A DNA stretch of 64,000 nt, taken from contig NZ_JALDAY010000005.1 of NCBI RefSeq assembly GCF_022698165.1, forward strand, positions 124,001 to 188,000, in the 5' to 3' direction. The notes under the pieces were generated by a model. The model saw only the letters and a program-made list of their open reading frames with translations, was not told where the DNA came from and did not search any database. The translations under genes and the position numbers were made by a program. Below are positions 33,026 to 43,377 of this stretch, piece by piece. The stretch is from Streptomyces cylindrosporus. Its GTDB lineage: Bacteria > Actinomycetota > Actinomycetes > Streptomycetales > Streptomycetaceae. Numbering within the stretch: the first letter of the stretch is position 1; each line of letters begins with the position of its first letter.

Positions 33026-34382
33026 CCGCCTGCCCGCGTTGGGCCACGAGCACCGCGAGTCCCACCACGAACCACACCGCCCCCACCACCTGCGCCGCCC
33101 CCGACGCCTCCACGATCACCGCGACAGTGATCGCCGCCCCCGCCACCGGCACCAGCACATGCCGCCACCAAACCACCGGCCCCCCGGCCCGCCGCACCGC
33201 GAACCAGCCCACCACGCTCGCGTGCAGCAGCGTGAACGCCGTCAGGGCGCCGATGTCGACCACCGACACCAGGTGGTCCATCCCGTCGTCCCGCCGCGCC
33301 GCCCACACCGCCGCCACCAGCGTGATCACCGCCGCGCACAGCAACGCCACCCGCGGCACCCCGGAGTCCGTCTTCGACAGCGCCCGCGGCAGCCGCCGCT
33401 CCCGCCCCATGGCGAACAGCAGCCGCCCCGCCGCCGCCTGCCCGGCCAGCGCCGCGAACGCCGCCCCGATCGCCTTGCTGACGGCCACCAGATCGTGCAG
33501 CCAGCCCCCGACGGACGTGTCGACGGCGTCGTAGAAGGCCGACCCCTGCTTCCCCGGCTCCGCGGCCAGCTGCGCCGACGTCGTCGGCTCCAGCAGCGCC
33601 ACCAGATACGACTGCGCCACGAACAGCACACCCGCCAGCGCGAGACAGAACAGCACCGCCCGGGCGACCTTCTCCGACCCGCCGGTGACCTCCTCCGCGA
33701 AGGTCGCGATCGCGTCGAAGCCGAGGTACGAGAGGACGGCGACCGACACCGCCCCGATCACCGCGGACAGGGCGAAGGAACCCTGCGTACCGTCCCCCGA
33801 CAGCGGCGACAGCCAGCCCCGCTCGGCGCCGTCCCGGGCCAGCACCACCACCGCCGACACCAGGAAGACCAGCAGCACCACGATCTCCATCGCCAGGACC
33901 AGGAAGCCGACCCGGGCCGCGGCCCGTACGCCCCAGAGGTTCAGGAGCGTCGTGACGACCACCGCGAGCGCCGTCCACACCCAGCGCGAGACCTCGGGGA
34001 CGAGGGCGTTCATCGCGATGCCGGAGAAGAGGTACGCCACCGCCGGGATGAGGAGGTAGTCGAGCATCGCCATCCAGCCGGCGACGAACCCCGCCTCCTT
34101 CCCGAGCGCCACGCGCGCGTACGCGAACACCGAGCCCGCCTGCGGCACCACCCGCACCATCTGCGCGTAACTGAACGCGGTGAACGCCATCGCGACCGTC
34201 GCTACGACGTAGACCAGCGCCACCGCCCCGTGCGACTTGGCGTCGAGCGTGCCGAACACGCCGACGGGCGCCATGGGGGCGATGAAAAGCAGCCCGTAGA
34301 CCACCAGATCCCGGAAGCCGAGGCTGCGCCGCAGGTCACGGCCCGCTTCGGGGTTCCGCGTCGCCGTTCCGGTGTCGGACAT
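33009..34382 (-). CDS. APC-family amino acid permease
   Basis: 457 residues with about 12 membrane spans. The N-terminus LGFRDLVVYGLLFIAPMAPVGVFGTLDAKSHG and the next helix YVVATVAMAFTAFSYAQMVRVVPQAGSVFAYA (G-S-x-Y/F-x-Y type) are the APC substrate/ion site; SYLGFDAIATFAEEVTGG is the conserved TM6-loop. The closest general type is the putrescine/amino acid group; the solute cannot be told. ATG 34382 gives the expected cytoplasmic N-terminus. It is divergent from ispH. The C-terminus lies inside an intergenic-repeat-like sequence. Confidence 0.9.
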   Translation of the reverse strand: MSDTGTATRNPEAGRDLRRSLGFRDLVVYGLLFIAPMAPVGVFGTLDAKSHGAVALVYVVATVAMAFTAFSYAQMVRVVPQAGSVFAYARVALGKEAGFVAGWMAMLDYLLIPAVAYLFSGIAMNALVPEVSRWVWTALAVVVTTLLNLWGVRAAARVGFLVLAMEIVVLLVFLVSAVVVLARDGAERGWLSPLSGDGTQGSFALSAVIGAVSVAVLSYLGFDAIATFAEEVTGGSEKVARAVLFCLALAGVLFVAQSYLVALLEPTTSAQLAAEPGKQGSAFYDAVDTSVGGWLHDLVAVSKAIGAAFAALAGQAAAGRLLFAMGRERRLPRALSKTDSGVPRVALLCAAVITLVAAVWAARRDDGMDHLVSVVDIGALTAFTLLHASVVGWFAVRRAGGPVVWWRHVLVPVAGAAITVAVIVEASGAAQVVGAVWFVVGLAVLVAQRGQAGPPGD

Positions 34383-34462
34383 GGTGCCTCCGCCAGTGCC
34401 TCGCCCGTCGTGTCCTTCCCCACCCCTCCCACTCCAGGGCATGTATCCCCGCGGACGCGATC

Positions 34463-34490
34463 TTTGACCCGCCGAACGTGGCCCTACGAT
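34463..34490 (+). promoter_or_regulatory. Predicted ispH promoter, leaderless
   Basis: A TTTGAC (34463-34468) -35-like hexamer and TACGAT (34485-34490) -10 hexamer, 16 bp apart. The -10 ends seven bases before ATG 34498, which puts the transcript start on the start codon. An alternative upstream ATG (34489) would lie inside the -10 and is therefore discounted. Confidence 0.6.
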
Positions 34491-34497
34491 GGATCCC

Positions 34498-35499
34498 ATG
34501 ACTGCTTCGCCTGGCCGCCGTGTCCTGCTCGCCGCTCCCCGTGGTTACTGCGCGGGTGTGGACCGCGCCGTGATCGCCGTCGAGAAAGCCCTGGAGCAGT
34601 ACGGGGCTCCGATCTATGTCCGGCACGAGATCGTGCACAACAAGTACGTCGTGCAGACCCTGGAGAAGAAGGGCGCCATCTTCGTCGAGCGCACGGAGGA
34701 GGTCCCCGAGGGGAACATCGTGATGTTCTCCGCCCACGGCGTGGCCCCGGTCGTCCACGAGGAGGCGGAGCGCGGCAGGCTCGCCACCATCGACGCGACC
34801 TGCCCGCTGGTCACCAAGGTCCACAAGGAAGCCGTCCGCTTCGCCAAGGAGGACTACGACATCCTCCTGATCGGGCACGAGGGCCACGAGGAGGTCATCG
34901 GCACCTCCGGCGAGGCCCCCGACCACATCACGCTCGTCGACGGTCCGGAAGACGTCGCCAAGGTCGAGGTCCGCGACCCCTCCAAGGTCGTCTGGCTGTC
35001 GCAGACCACCCTCTCCGTCGACGAGACCATGGAGACCGTCGACGCCCTGAAGGAGAAGTTCCCGCAGCTGATCTCCCCGCCCAGCGACGACATCTGCTAC
35101 GCCACGCAGAACCGTCAGCTCGCGGTGAAGCAGATGGGCGCCGAGGCCGAGCTGGTGATCGTCGTCGGCTCGCGCAACTCCTCCAACTCCAAGCGGCTGG
35201 TCGAGGTCGCCAAGCTGGCCGGCTCCCGCGAGGCCTACCTGGTGGACTTCGCCGACGAGATCGACGAGGCCTGGCTGGAGGGCGTGAGCACGGTCGGCGT
35301 CACCTCCGGCGCCTCCGTGCCGGAGATCCTGGTCGAGCAGGTCCTGGAGTGGCTGTCGCGGCGCGGCTTCGAGGACGTGGAGATCGTCAAGGCGGCCGAG
35401 GAGTCGATCACCTTCTCACTGCCCAAGGAGCTGCGCCGGGATCTGCGCGACGAGGCGGCGGCGCTGATCGCCGAGCGCACGGGCTCCTCGGCCGAGTGA
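34498..35499 (+). CDS. ispH: 4-hydroxy-3-methylbut-2-enyl diphosphate reductase
   Basis: 333 residues. Last step of the MEP pathway, making IPP and DMAPP on a [4Fe-4S] cluster. LLAAPRGYCAGVDRAV holds the first Cys ligand (C18); IDATCPLVTKVHKE and DDICYATQNRQLAVK the other two. The His pair of the substrate site lies in RHEIVHNKYVV and FSAHGVAP, and the GVTSGASVPE motif is near the C-terminus. IPP feeds the cis-prenyltransferase uppS in this window and, if active, the prenyl-synthase-like enzyme at 38202. No ribosome binding site is seen; a leaderless promoter fits. Confidence 0.95.
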   Translation: MTASPGRRVLLAAPRGYCAGVDRAVIAVEKALEQYGAPIYVRHEIVHNKYVVQTLEKKGAIFVERTEEVPEGNIVMFSAHGVAPVVHEEAERGRLATIDATCPLVTKVHKEAVRFAKEDYDILLIGHEGHEEVIGTSGEAPDHITLVDGPEDVAKVEVRDPSKVVWLSQTTLSVDETMETVDALKEKFPQLISPPSDDICYATQNRQLAVKQMGAEAELVIVVGSRNSSNSKRLVEVAKLAGSREAYLVDFADEIDEAWLEGVSTVGVTSGASVPEILVEQVLEWLSRRGFEDVEIVKAAEESITFSLPKELRRDLRDEAAALIAERTGSSAE

Positions 35500-35528
35500 C
35501 TGTCAGTCGTCCGTCGTAACGTAGGGCC

Positions 35529-36275
<747 letters not shown>

Positions 36276-36308
36276 GACTCGGCCGGGACGAGTCCCGGGA
36301 TCGCCGGG

Positions 36309-36872
36309 TCAGGCCCTCGGCGGGCGGCGCCGGGCGACCTGGCGGCGCATCAGGGTGATCTTGCGCACGGACACGATCACGCCCGCGACGAGCGTGCCGC
36401 CGTAGAGCCAGCCGGCCTGGGTGGCCAGTGCCGTCACCAGGCCCATCAGGCGGCCCGCCAGGCCGCCGCCGCTCTCGGCCACGGGGAGCAGGCCCACCGC
36501 GAAGGCGATCGGTACGACGACGGGGGCGGTCACCAGGTCGCCCTTGCGCACCCACAGCGCGGTCAGGACGCACACCGGCAGGAACAGCACGCCGTACACC
36601 GTCGGTGAGGCCCCGAACAGCAGCGCGTCCAGGCCGCCGAGGACGAACATCGCGGCCCCGCAGAACAGGCCGCCGCCCAGCCCGGTCAGCCGGGGGTTCG
36701 GCAGCCGCCGTACCCGCTCGGCCGGCGGGGGACCGGGTTGCCGTACCCCTGCGGGACGGGCGGCCGGGCGGCCCGTCGCCGGGCGTGCGCCGCCGCGGGC
36801 CGCCTGCGGGGGCAGCGGAGGGGTGCCGCGTCGCGTTCCGTTGTGCGGGGGTCGCGTCCTGTGTTGCTCCAC
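36309..36872 (-). CDS. DUF6542-type membrane protein
   Basis: 187 residues. A Pro/Arg-rich cytoplasmic N-terminus (about 1-60, PPQAARGGARPATGRPAARP) precedes four membrane helices (GLGGGLFCGAAMFVLGGLDALLFG; VYGVLFLPVCVLTALWV; VTAPVVVPIAFAVGLLPV; GWLYGGTLVAGVIVSV) and a basic tail (RKITLMRRQVARRRPPRA). This fits the actinobacterial DUF6542 family. Convergent with ppgK. Function unknown. Confidence 0.82.
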   Translation of the reverse strand: MEQHRTRPPHNGTRRGTPPLPPQAARGGARPATGRPAARPAGVRQPGPPPAERVRRLPNPRLTGLGGGLFCGAAMFVLGGLDALLFGASPTVYGVLFLPVCVLTALWVRKGDLVTAPVVVPIAFAVGLLPVAESGGGLAGRLMGLVTALATQAGWLYGGTLVAGVIVSVRKITLMRRQVARRRPPRA

Positions 36873-37070
36873 CCGACCAACTTAGGTCGGTTTATGTGTC
36901 GAATCGCCCTTCAGACACGCCGTAGGACAGACCTTGGCCATGCGTTCGAGAGGCCCGGCGGGGCGGGGCCGGTCAGCCCGTAAACTGGGGGATCGGTCGG
37001 CCCGCCGGCCCTCTGGCCCGCCCGGTACGGGCACCGGCCCCCTGGCCCTCTCACTACGGGAAGTCGCAAC

Positions 37071-38159
<1,089 letters not shown>

Positions 38160-38201
38160 CGGGTGACTTGTCACGTCCGTGCAGCCGCTGGGGGACGTCG
38201 G

Positions 38202-39107
38202 TCAGTGACGGCGTTGTCTGTGCAGGATTCGTAGCGTGGCCAGGAGCGGTGGGCGGGCGGGGCCGTGGAGGAGGGCCGGGCCGTGGGTCAGTGCCGCGTC
38301 GGCTGTGCGGAGTTCGATCTCGGTGAAGGCCCTCAGCAGGGACTGGTTGAGGGGTGGGAGCCGGGCGCCGAGTTCCTGGGCCCTGCGGAGGTCGGTGCGG
38401 GCCGTCTCGATCTCGTGGGTCAGAAGCTCGCGCAGGCCCGGGGAGTCGTGGCCCGGGGTGAGGTCCGCGGGGGTGAGGGAGAAGCGCTCCAGTGTCTCGG
38501 ACGGGATGCCCGGTCGGCCCTCCGCGGTGTCCTCGGCGAGGTCGTTGACGAAGTCCAGGCGTTGGCTGCCGGCCATGAGGGTCCGGCACATCGCCCGGTA
38601 GCGGCCGTCGTCGTCCCGCTCCGGGCCCAGGAGGGTGGCGACGAGCATGAAGGAGGGGAGGGAGTAGGCGTCGACGTAGGACTGGAAGTCGGCCTCGGAG
38701 ACGAAGCCGGTGAAGTCCAGGTCGGTGTGGGCGGTGGCGAGGTACTCCTCCACCGTGCCGTGGAGCCGTGGGTACGCGGTGACCGTGTGGAGCAGCGCGC
38801 GGATCAGCGGTTCGTCGGCCGTGCCCCGGGCCAGGGCCTTGCGTACGCGTTGCTCCCAGGAGGCCCAGGCCTCGATCCGCTGCCGCTTCGGGCCGGTGTC
38901 CAGGAGGTTGTCCCCGTGGTGCATGAAAGCGGTCGCGGCCACCACGTGCGGCAGCGTCGGCGGGGGCAGCAGCAGCCGGGCCGCCAGATAGGAGCTCCGG
39001 CGGAAGCGGGACACCAGCCGGCGCCCGCGGGTGTAGTCGTCGCGGAGGCGGGGCTCACGGATTCCCGCCGCGGTGAGGCTCCGTCCCCAGGTGCTCACTC
39101 CGGTCAC
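38202..39107 (-). CDS. Squalene/phytoene synthase-like enzyme
   Basis: 301 residues of the trans-prenyl head-to-head synthase fold. First acidic motif HHGDNLLDTG (D-N-x-x-D) and second DFVNDLAEDTAEGR (N-D-x-x-E-D), with the QSYVDAYSLPSFMLVATLLG helix between. The pattern is complete enough for catalysis on diphosphates, although the first motif is D-x-x-x-D type with few neighbours of a carotenoid or hopanoid pathway around. It is the last gene of the peptide-M14-membrane protein arm and its start overlaps the preceding stop (39104-39107). A role in lipid-linked peptide processing or a small terpenoid is speculative. Confidence 0.75.
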   Translation of the reverse strand: MTGVSTWGRSLTAAGIREPRLRDDYTRGRRLVSRFRRSSYLAARLLLPPPTLPHVVAATAFMHHGDNLLDTGPKRQRIEAWASWEQRVRKALARGTADEPLIRALLHTVTAYPRLHGTVEEYLATAHTDLDFTGFVSEADFQSYVDAYSLPSFMLVATLLGPERDDDGRYRAMCRTLMAGSQRLDFVNDLAEDTAEGRPGIPSETLERFSLTPADLTPGHDSPGLRELLTHEIETARTDLRRAQELGARLPPLNQSLLRAFTEIELRTADAALTHGPALLHGPARPPLLATLRILHRQRRH

Positions 39108-40174
39108 TTCTTGTCATCCTCCGGGCAGGTGTACTGCCCGTGCTCCTGCGGAGCGCACTCCTTGATGCCGTTGACGCTGAACTCGTAGATCTGCTTGGGG
39201 TGTTGCGCGATGCCGTGCACGCTGAAGGGCTTTCCGTTGTTCGTGATGTCCTGGGTGTGCGTGCCCTTCGAGTCGACGTAGGTGACCTCGAAGGCCTTCC
39301 AGGTGCAGTCCTTCGTACCGGAGGTGACCTGGATGCGGAGGCCGCCGGGGGTGGCGCCGTTGCCCAGGTCGATCTTCTTCTGGGTGAAGTACGGCTCGCC
39401 GTAGTGCTTTTCCTCGCTGCCGGTGATCACGGGGACGCTGGTGGAGCGGTTGACGTCGAAGAGGACTCCGGCGTAGCTGCCCTCGCCCTCACCGCGCGAG
39501 ACGATCACCGTGTCGGCCTTGGCCGGGGTGCAGGTGACGTCCTTCATGCGCATGCCGTTGACGGCCAGGGCGGCCTTGCGGTCGCTGATGAGGTCGACCA
39601 GCCAGGCCTCGGAGTAGCCCCACCAGTCCCCGCGGATCGAGGGGTGCCAGACGTCGGAGTAGAAGACCGGGCGGGCGTGGTGGGCCGTGCTGAACGGCCC
39701 CAGGTCGTGCGGCGGACCGACGACCTGCCGCTTCTCGGCGTCGGTGAACGGGGCGTCGAAGAGGGAGGCCTCGGCGTACTGGGTGTCCTGCCGGACGCTC
39801 GCGGTGAAGGCGGGGCCCTCCCGGTCGACCTTGTCGTCGGCCTCGCTCGCCACCCGCGCGTCGTGCTCCGAGGAGAGCTGGTCGACGCCCTTCGTGAGCA
39901 GGAACAGCACGAGCGAGCTGACGGCCACCCAGGCCACTCTGATGAGGATCTTCCGGTTCCGTCGGCGGCGGTCCGGGTCGGCCGCGTCGGGGAAGAGGCC
40001 CTCGATCACGTCACCCAGGAGGGAGGACGGGCGCGGGCCGGAGTCCGCCGTGTCGTGGCTGTCCGCGGTGGCGCCGGTTGCCGGGGAGCCGCTGGTGTCC
40101 GGGGAGTCGCTGGTGTCCGGAGAGCCGCCGGTGTCCGGGGAGTCGCTGGTGTCCGCCGTGTCTCTGTCTGGCAT
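39104..40174 (-). CDS. Single-pass membrane protein with extracellular domain
   Basis: 356 residues, unknown family. N-terminal 48 residues are Ser/Asp/Thr/Pro repeats (S-P-D-T-S-D type) written in 18-bp DNA units; then RRRRNRK, one membrane helix (ILIRVAWVAVSSLVLFLLTKG, about 76-96) and a roughly 260-residue extracytoplasmic beta-rich domain. Several Cys (VTCTPAK, KDCTWKAF, KECAPQEHGQYTCPEDD) suggest disulfides. It starts 49 bases after the M14 gene with no obvious ribosome binding site, and overlaps the prenyl-synthase-like gene. A structural or transport role for the locus's product is possible, not shown. Confidence 0.65.
   Translation of the reverse strand: MPDRDTADTSDSPDTGGSPDTSDSPDTSGSPATGATADSHDTADSGPRPSSLLGDVIEGLFPDAADPDRRRRNRKILIRVAWVAVSSLVLFLLTKGVDQLSSEHDARVASEADDKVDREGPAFTASVRQDTQYAEASLFDAPFTDAEKRQVVGPPHDLGPFSTAHHARPVFYSDVWHPSIRGDWWGYSEAWLVDLISDRKAALAVNGMRMKDVTCTPAKADTVIVSRGEGEGSYAGVLFDVNRSTSVPVITGSEEKHYGEPYFTQKKIDLGNGATPGGLRIQVTSGTKDCTWKAFEVTYVDSKGTHTQDITNNGKPFSVHGIAQHPKQIYEFSVNGIKECAPQEHGQYTCPEDDKK
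40073..40162 (-). repeat. 18-bp tandem repeat, five units
   Basis: Units at 40073-40090, 40091-40108, 40109-40126, 40127-40144 and 40145-40162 share g-c-y-g-g-t-g-t-c-c-g-g-g-g-a-g-t-c with few changes. They encode the S-P-D-T-S-D/G repeats of the membrane protein N-terminus. Confidence 0.85.
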
Positions 40175-40223
40175 GCGGGCAGTTCCGGGGAGGTAAGTGG
40201 CCGGTGGAGAAGGGAAGTTGATG

Positions 40224-41585
40224 TTACGGCATCTGCGCGCGCAGCGCGCTCGCCGCTGCCGCCACCACCGTGCGGGACTGGAGTTCCACCTGGGCGTGTA
40301 CCGGTACCCAGCGCAGCCGCAGGGCGGATTCGAAGGAGGTGCACCAGCTGGTGTAGAGGTCGTTGAGGTCGTGGTGGAGGGCCGGGGCCGCCGGGTCGGG
40401 CGCCGCGTGCAGGAGGCGCAGGAGGAGGCCTGCCGCGCGGAGGGGCTGGCGGCGGGCCACGATGTCCAGGGCGCAGATCTGGGCCTTCGGCAGGGGGTAC
40501 GGGGTGGGCCGACGGGTGAGTTGCTCCCACGAGGTGGCGACCAGGTCGTACAGGCCGTCGGCCATCCACTCCAGTACCCGTCGGGACGCGTCGGTCTCGG
40601 GCGGGGGCAGGAAGGCGCGCGCCTTGTCCAGGACCGTGGTCACCTGCCGGCCGCCGTCCCGGACCAGCCCGGCCAGCTCGCGCAGGGCCGGTACGGGCTC
40701 CGGGTGCGGGGCCGGGTCCCCGGCCATGTCCGTTGCCCACATGGGGACTTCGACGATCGCGGTGATCCCGCCGTACCGCTGGGGCGCGCACCACGTGGAC
40801 AGGCCGATGTTCTCCGAGCCGGGTGCCAGGCGGGCCGTGCTGTGCGGTGGGGGCAGGACGTGGATGCCGGGGGCCGGGTTCTCCCAGTACAGGGCGTCGA
40901 AGGTGCCGAGCTGGACCGGGATGCCGAGTTCCGTGGCGAACGCGCGGAAAGGGGACGGCAGTTCAGGGAGCGCGTCGGTCAACTGGACCCAGGTGCCGCC
41001 TGCTTCGACGCTGTGCAGGGAGCACTGGAGGAACGGGCGCAGTTCGTCGATCACCGCGAACAGGGCCTGGGTCTCCGGGAGTTGGCGCGACTCGATCGGG
41101 GCCCACTCCGGCTGCTCCGCCGCGATCGGGCGGAAGGCCGTGCGGTAGTAGTCGTGGAGGGTGGGGGCGGGGGTCGCCGTCGCCGTCTCGACGCCCTTGC
41201 TCAGGGCCGCGCCGTCCGGATCGAGGCACAGGACGATGTTCCAGGTGGTGCGGGCGGGGTCCGTCGCCGGTGACCCGCCGTCGCCGCCTGCCACCCGGTT
41301 CGCCAGGGCCAGTGCCGTCGTGCCGCCGACCGGTTCGTCGGGGTGCGGGCGGGCCACCACCAGGACGTGGTGCGGGCCGTGCCCCACGGACAGCATCTCG
41401 ATCGGGCGGCCCGCACGGGACGTGCCGACCCGGCGCAGGCGGGCGGTTCCCGGGTGCCGGGAGACCAACTGCCGTGCCGAGTCGGCCACTTCCTCGACCG
41501 TCAGATACCGGTCCAGGTTCTCGTCCGGATACCGGTCCAGGTTCTCGTCCGGCATTCGCGGCTGATCAGGAGCCGCCGTTGCCAC
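40224..41585 (-). CDS. M14-family zinc carboxypeptidase-like protein
   Basis: 453 residues. M14 zinc site: ARPHPDEPVGG (H-x-x-E) and the third ligand His in QCSLHSVEAGG; the later GITAIVEVPMWA carries the presumed catalytic Glu; substrate-binding R/N positions are less clear. The first 150 residues resemble the carboxypeptidase A/DpM14 catalytic core; the last 200 are helical. Gene start GTG 41585 overlaps the 3' end of the 25-codon peptide gene by 20 bases. A 24-bp perfect tandem duplication (41505-41552) makes ENLDRYP-DENLDRY. I infer trimming of the peptide's C-terminus, by analogy with enzymes that expose a GG end. Confidence 0.8.
   Translation of the reverse strand: MATAAPDQPRMPDENLDRYPDENLDRYLTVEEVADSARQLVSRHPGTARLRRVGTSRAGRPIEMLSVGHGPHHVLVVARPHPDEPVGGTTALALANRVAGGDGGSPATDPARTTWNIVLCLDPDGAALSKGVETATATPAPTLHDYYRTAFRPIAAEQPEWAPIESRQLPETQALFAVIDELRPFLQCSLHSVEAGGTWVQLTDALPELPSPFRAFATELGIPVQLGTFDALYWENPAPGIHVLPPPHSTARLAPGSENIGLSTWCAPQRYGGITAIVEVPMWATDMAGDPAPHPEPVPALRELAGLVRDGGRQVTTVLDKARAFLPPPETDASRRVLEWMADGLYDLVATSWEQLTRRPTPYPLPKAQICALDIVARRQPLRAAGLLLRLLHAAPDPAAPALHHDLNDLYTSWCTSFESALRLRWVPVHAQVELQSRTVVAAAASALRAQMP
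41505..41552 (-). repeat. Perfect 24-bp tandem duplication in the M14 gene
   Basis: 41505-41528 equals 41529-41552 exactly. The eight-residue unit D-E-N-L-D-R-Y-P is therefore doubled (the second copy ends in L). Recent in-frame duplication. Confidence 0.9.
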
Positions 41586-41643
41586 CGCTGTCGCTGGTGG
41601 TCTCCTTCTTGTCCAGCGGACGGATCTCGATCTTGTTCGCCAT
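41566..41643 (-). CDS. 25-residue peptide, candidate precursor or tag
   Basis: Too short for routine gene callers but well supported: GGGAGGA lies six bases ahead of the ATG (minus strand), the best ribosome binding site in this half of the window. The product starts MANKIEIRPLDKKE, is polar, and ends D-S-G-G-N-G-G-S. It has two Lys next to Glu and no Cys. Its 3' end overlaps the M14 carboxypeptidase start by 20 bases, and it is divergent from an E1-like enzyme and an M50 protease, both with peptide-recognition-type domains. That is the composition expected for a ribosomally made peptide that is adenylated or modified, or conjugated through its GG end. No family was recognised. Confidence 0.72.
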   Translation of the reverse strand: MANKIEIRPLDKKETTSDSGGNGGS

Positions 41644-41773
41644 GCCCTGTCCTCCCGTTGGTGGCTGGGACGTGCCGTGGTCGATGTGCTCTTGCCAGAG
41701 TTCGCTCAGCCGGTGACGCTTGTCAACGTCCGTTGTTCTCCGGGTAGTTGATGTTCACGAGATTGGCGTGAAG

Positions 41774-43033
41774 ATGACGGTGCACGCGGTACGACGGCCT
41801 CGGATCAAGCCGGAGCACCGGGCCTACCGGACCGTCGACGGCCATGTCCGGATCGGGAGCGTCGTCCACGGCATCGGGGCCGAGGTCAAGGATCCCGACG
41901 GCTGGGTGTGGACGCTGGTCGAGGCCATGGACGGTACGCGGGGTGTGGGCGACGTCGTGGCCGAGGTGTCCCGTCGCCATCCCGAACTGCGGCTGCCGGA
42001 GGCGGACATCCGCCAGGCGGTCACCGACCTCACCACCGCCGGGTACGTCGAGGACGCCGGTGCCGCGCCGCCGGCCGAGCTGACGGAGCGGGAACGCGAG
42101 CGGTACGGCAGGGGCATGACCCTGATGCGCTGGATGGATCTCCGGCCCAGGGAGAGCGCGTGGGAGCCGCAGGTGCGGTTGCGGCGGGCGCGGGTCCTGC
42201 TGATCGGGGTCGGAGGGACGGGGGGTGCGGCCGCGCGGGATCTGGTGGCGTCCGGGGTCGGGCTGCTGCACTGCGTCGAGCCGGACGTCGTCGAACTCTC
42301 CAACCTCAACCGGCAGACCCTCTTCCGGGAACGGGATCTCGGCACACCCAAGATCGACGCGGCGTTGACGGCACTGCGGGCGCTGAACTCGGACGTCAGG
42401 GTCACGGGGGAGCGGCGGGTGGTGCGGGGGGTGGGGGACCTGGAGGAACTGCTGGCCGGTGGTTTGGGCGGGGGCGCTGGTTCGGGTGCTCTCGGTGGTT
42501 TGGGCGGGGTCGGTGATTCGGGTGCCTTCGGCGGGTCGGGTAATCCCGGCGGCTTCGACGGTTCCGGCGCGGGAGCGGCGTACGACGTGCTGCTTCTTGC
42601 GGCCGATCGGCCCGCCGTGATCCGGCGGTGGGCCAACCAGGTGTGTCTCGCCTCCGGTACGGCGTGGGCCGAGGCCGGTTATCGGGGGCCGCTGGTGAGC
42701 GTCGGGGTCTTCGCGCCCGGGCGGGGAGCGTGCTGGGAGTGTCTGCGGGCCGCCGAGATCGAGCGGCGCGATCTGCGGCTCGCGCCCGGCCAGGACGAGG
42801 ACGTCGCCTCGCCCCGGATGCCGTGGAACCCGGTCAACGCCGTGACCGCGGGGCTGTCCGGCAGCCTGCTCGCCCATGCGGCGCTCATGCTGCTGTGCGG
42901 GATTCCGCCGGTCGAGCCGGGCTGCCGGTTCGGCCTCAACCTCATGACACCGGGCGACGGGATCCTGCAACGCTCGGAGCGCCGACCGGACTGCCCCGCC
43001 TGCGGCGATCCAGGCGCACGGGAAACCCTATGA
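41774..43033 (+). CDS. ThiF/E1-like adenylating enzyme with N-terminal RRE-like domain
   Basis: 419 residues. Residues 10-95 are a winged helix of PqqD/RRE type (GWVWTLVEAMDGTRGVGDVVAEVSRRHPELRLPEADIRQAVTDLTTAGYVED). The E1 core follows: GVGGTGG (145-151) nucleotide loop, ELSNLNRQTLF (174-184; the LNRQ motif), a Gly-rich insertion at 229-267, DRPAVIRRWANQV, and the zinc tetrad C320-x2-C323 with C407-x2-C410. E1 enzymes adenylate the C-terminal carboxylate of a small protein or peptide. Substrate: presumably the 25-residue peptide encoded across the divergent promoter. GTG 41768 is an alternative start. The stop overlaps the first 29-bp repeat start codon. Confidence 0.85.
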   Translation: MTVHAVRRPRIKPEHRAYRTVDGHVRIGSVVHGIGAEVKDPDGWVWTLVEAMDGTRGVGDVVAEVSRRHPELRLPEADIRQAVTDLTTAGYVEDAGAAPPAELTERERERYGRGMTLMRWMDLRPRESAWEPQVRLRRARVLLIGVGGTGGAAARDLVASGVGLLHCVEPDVVELSNLNRQTLFRERDLGTPKIDAALTALRALNSDVRVTGERRVVRGVGDLEELLAGGLGGGAGSGALGGLGGVGDSGAFGGSGNPGGFDGSGAGAAYDVLLLAADRPAVIRRWANQVCLASGTAWAEAGYRGPLVSVGVFAPGRGACWECLRAAEIERRDLRLAPGQDEDVASPRMPWNPVNAVTAGLSGSLLAHAALMLLCGIPPVEPGCRFGLNLMTPGDGILQRSERRPDCPACGDPGARETL

Positions 43034-43377
43034 CTGCCATCGCTGCCGAGGGTGGGTCGTGGGCGAGCCCGTCGCCGAGGATGCGTCGTGGGCGACATCG
43101 CCGCCGAGGGCGCGTCGTGGGCGAGCCCGCCGCGGAGGATGCGTCGTGGGTGAGCCCATCGCCTAGGACGCGTCGTGTCCGACATCGCTGCCGAGGACCG
43201 TTCGTGTCCGATATCGCTGCCGAGGATGCGTCGTGGGCGAGCCCGCTGCCGAGGACCCTTCGTGGCCGAGCCCATCGCCGAGGACCCGTTGCGACCCACC
43301 CCGCCGCCAAGGACGCGTCGTGACCCACACCGCCGCCGAGGACACGTCGTGACCGACACCGCCGCCGAGAAGCCACC
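43030..43377 (+). repeat. 29-bp tandem repeat, 12 exact-length units, each a start-codon module
   Basis: Units begin at 43030, 43059, 43088, 43117, 43146, 43175, 43204, 43233, 43262, 43291, 43320 and 43349; all are exactly 29 bp. Unit 1 begins with ATG and overlaps the ThiF stop; 10 others begin with GTG (unit 10 has GCG). All but three (units 1, 3 and 5) carry GAGGA or a close form six to seven bases before the next start codon. The 12th unit is the M50 start. The spacing is 319 = 11 x 29, so reading frame shifts each unit. Confidence 0.95.

Noticed and set aside
38202..39107. Carotenoid or hopanoid gene cluster
   Set aside because: Apart from one synthase-like gene, no desaturase, cyclase or other prenyl gene is adjacent.
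43030..43377. CRISPR-like regular repeat
   Set aside because: The 29-bp units abut with no spacers and no cas genes are near; it is a minisatellite of gene starts.
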